DNA of 64,000 nt from Mesoflavibacter sp. (GTDB taxonomy: Bacteria; Pseudomonadota; Alphaproteobacteria; UBA8366; Aestuariispiraceae), in NCBI GenBank assembly GCA_017792345.1, contig CP051228.1, positions 3,378,148 to 3,442,147 of the forward strand, given 5' to 3'. The notes under the pieces were generated by a model. It did no database searches and was not told where the DNA came from. It worked only from the letters and a program-made list of their open reading frames with translations. The position numbers and the translations under genes are program-made. Numbering within the stretch: position 1 is the stretch's first letter; each line of letters starts with the position of its first letter. Of this stretch, positions 61,926 to 64,000 are shown piece after piece.

Positions 61926-64000
61926 ATGTCGAGCGACGAACTTAAAACCCGCTGCGAGTCGGTCGCGAAGGCGATCCGCGCGGCGCAGGACTGGGTCACG
62001 GACGCCGAGAATGCCGAATTGGTTGGTGCCGAACGCAACGCGATCGTGAAGGAACTGCGTCGCGATGAACGTCGGACGCGCCAATTGGCGGATGCGGCGG
62101 ATCGAACCATGAGCATCGGCGTTTACGGTCCCAGTCAGGCCGGAAAATCCTATCTGGTCTCGGTTCTGGCAAAACCGCGCGACGAACGTCTGATCGCGGC
62201 GGTCGGTGCGGGCATGGACTTCATCGAGGAGATCAACCCGGAAGGGGATAAGGAAGCCACCGGCCTGGTTACCCGGTTCACGATGCAGAAGGAAGACTGC
62301 CCGCCCGATTATCCGGTCAGCCTTCGGTTTCTGTCGGAAGCCGACCTGATCCGAATTCTGGCCAACACCTTCATGCGCGACGGTGACAACACCGAAGCGC
62401 CGCCGACGTCGGCTGAGATCGCCCAAAGACTGAGTGCCGCGCGGGCGGCCATGGGGAATGGAAGCGGTCTTTCCGAGGAAGAGGTCTGGGACATCCAGAA
62501 CTATTTCGAAGCGCATTTTTCCGGCATCGCCTATTCGGCCGGGTTGATGTCGTTCTGGGAAGAGGCGTCGACGATCCTGCCGGCCCTGTCGATCGCGGAG
62601 CGCGCGAAACTGCTGTCCCTGTTATGGGGAGAGCATGAGACCCTGACCGCGCTCTATGTCGAACTGGCACAGGGGCTGGAGAAGCTAGGCCACGCGGACA
62701 AGGTCTTCGCCGGAATCGAAAGTCTGACCCCGCGCACGACCAGCATCATCGATGTCGCCACGCTGTATGGATTGGACGGCAAGGGCGATACGGGGCCGAT
62801 CAATGTGATGTCGGCGTCGGGAAAGAAGGTCGCGCTGCCGCGGCAGGTGGTAACCGCATTGACGGCGGAATTGATCCTGCCGATGACAAAGGAACCGTGG
62901 CCGCTTTTCGCGGAAGCCGACCTGCTGGATTTCCCGGGAGTGCGCGAGCGCCGTGCCGCGAAAGGGCCGCTGGACAATTTCATCCGCCACAGCGAAGCCC
63001 CGAAGAAGGAACTCTTCCTGCGCGGTAAGGTCGGTTTCCTGTTCGAACGCTATGTCGAACGGCAGGATCTGACATCCATGCTGCTTTGCGTGCCGCCCAG
63101 CAATGTCGATGTGGCGGCGGATCTGTCGCAAGGCATTTCCGAATGGATCTCCAAGGCGCAGGGTGACACGCCGGAGGAACGGCAAAAGGTCGATACGCTG
63201 CTGTTCCTGGTGCTGACGAAGTTCGACATGCATCTGGCGGACAAGGCGGGTTCGGTGGACGCCGATCAACGCTTCATGAACCGGATCGAGGCGTCGCTGA
63301 TCGCGCCCTTCGGCAGCTTGAAGGACAGTTGGCCGCTGAATTGGAAACCGGGCCGTCAATTCAACAACAGCTTCTGGCTTCGGAACCCGAATTTTCCGGC
63401 GGAACATGTCATCAACTACAAGGATGGGGTGGAGGTCTCGCTGCGTGACGACAAAATGCAGCGCCTTGAAGAATTGCGCGCGGGCTGTGTTTCCGCCGGG
63501 CTGGTAAAGACCCATTTCGCGGATCCGGAAATGGCCTGGCAGGCCGCGATGTCGCTGAATGACGGCGGTGTCGGCTACCTGATCGACAATCTGACGCCGG
63601 TTGCTAAACCAGCGGTCAAGGAAGGTCAGATCGACGCCCGCCTGCAGGCGATTTGCGGTACGGTGCGAAACTACCTGAAACCCTTCTATTCGGATTCGGA
63701 TATCGAAAAGCGGGTCAAGGCGCGTCAGGCGGTTGCGATGTCCGTTCTGAAAGAACTACGGGTCGCCTTCGAGAACCGGACCTTTGGCAAGATCATCGAA
63801 TCCTTCGGCATCGATTCTTCGGAACTGATCTGGCGGATGGAGCGTGTGCCGGACAATGTTCAGATCGTCACCGGCGAGACGGACCCGTCTTCCGTCGCCT
63901 TTGATTGGCTGCCGGAAGGGATGGACCTGCCGGATGCGGAGGCCAGCGAAGCCGATGCCGGCGACGACAGTGTCGTCAGCATGACGCGGGAGGCGTTCCT
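61926..64000 (+). CDS. srfC: SrfC-like dynamin-like GTPase (3' truncated by the window)
   Basis: 691 codons are visible; the gene continues past the end. P-loop GPSQAGKS at 68-75 (IGVYGPSQAGKSYLVSVLAK), switch/G3 ADLLDFPGVRE and G4-like LVLTKFDMH. The N-terminal helical pairing (MSSDELKTRCESVAKAIRAA) and long helical middle are typical of SrfC and dynamin-like proteins. It starts 22 bases after srfB behind GAGAGGA, so SrfB and SrfC are co-made. SrfC in other bacteria is a putative effector; its membrane remodelling activity is inference. Confidence 0.87.
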   Translation, partial: MSSDELKTRCESVAKAIRAAQDWVTDAENAELVGAERNAIVKELRRDERRTRQLADAADRTMSIGVYGPSQAGKSYLVSVLAKPRDERLIAAVGAGMDFIEEINPEGDKEATGLVTRFTMQKEDCPPDYPVSLRFLSEADLIRILANTFMRDGDNTEAPPTSAEIAQRLSAARAAMGNGSGLSEEEVWDIQNYFEAHFSGIAYSAGLMSFWEEASTILPALSIAERAKLLSLLWGEHETLTALYVELAQGLEKLGHADKVFAGIESLTPRTTSIIDVATLYGLDGKGDTGPINVMSASGKKVALPRQVVTALTAELILPMTKEPWPLFAEADLLDFPGVRERRAAKGPLDNFIRHSEAPKKELFLRGKVGFLFERYVERQDLTSMLLCVPPSNVDVAADLSQGISEWISKAQGDTPEERQKVDTLLFLVLTKFDMHLADKAGSVDADQRFMNRIEASLIAPFGSLKDSWPLNWKPGRQFNNSFWLRNPNFPAEHVINYKDGVEVSLRDDKMQRLEELRAGCVSAGLVKTHFADPEMAWQAAMSLNDGGVGYLIDNLTPVAKPAVKEGQIDARLQAICGTVRNYLKPFYSDSDIEKRVKARQAVAMSVLKELRVAFENRTFGKIIESFGIDSSELIWRMERVPDNVQIVTGETDPSSVAFDWLPEGMDLPDAEASEADAGDDSVVSMTREAF

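Overview
The window looks like chromosomal DNA of a free-living, probably marine, high-GC alphaproteobacterium. The gene order dapF-mtaB-ftsY, then ffh-rpsP-rimM-trmD-rplS-leuC-leuD, is alphaproteobacterial. A dmdA-acuI pair (DMSP demethylation and acryloyl-CoA reduction), a mesaconyl-CoA hydratase and methylmalonate-semialdehyde dehydrogenase fit a marine Rhodospirillales-type lifestyle. The order-level guess is inference. No rRNA gene, canonical tRNA gene, CRISPR array or transposase was found.

Layout. 1-5.4 kb: the end of a four-gene export operon (TolC-like, HlyD-like, GAF-like/HlyD, M50 site-2 protease/HlyD). 5.5-7.7 kb: dmdA-acuI. 8.1-12.8 kb: response regulator, ilvC, chemoreceptor, acetyltransferase. 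12.8-23.1 kb: housekeeping core (SRP receptor and SRP protein, tRNA modification, ribosomal proteins, leucine and lysine biosynthesis), including a 56-residue gene between leuC and leuD. 23.2-31.9 kb: a four-gene EF-hand/ECF sigma/anti-sigma/Spy-like stress cluster, Sua5, a ParA-like ATPase, an SDR, a 2OG oxygenase and mmsA. 32-45.4 kb: sensor kinase with a periplasmic partner, mesaconyl-CoA hydratase, a secreted caspase-like protein, CoA-ester lyase, an EamA exporter, PdxY, a non-pyrrolysine MttB homologue, amidohydrolase, PAS protein and Na+/alanine symporter.

The accessory part is 45.4-64 kb. It holds an AAA ATPase, a 2026-residue SIR2-STAND-helical-repeat protein that resembles antiphage NADases of the Avs/DSR type, a diguanylate cyclase, and a five-gene srfABC-like operon that runs off the right end. 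The srf-like operon encodes three membrane proteins with a common chassis (TM segment, short Cys-bearing turn, short coiled coil) but different outer domains: von Willebrand A, trypsin-like protease and an SrfA-like domain. They are followed by an Hsp70/actin-fold ATPase (SrfB-like) and a dynamin-like GTPase (SrfC-like). Two of the three also share a cytoplasmic N-terminal domain. This modular assembly and the giant SIR2 protein are the best candidates for little-described biology. Strong short palindromes precede both, and a tRNA-like fold lies at the left edge of the srf-like operon.
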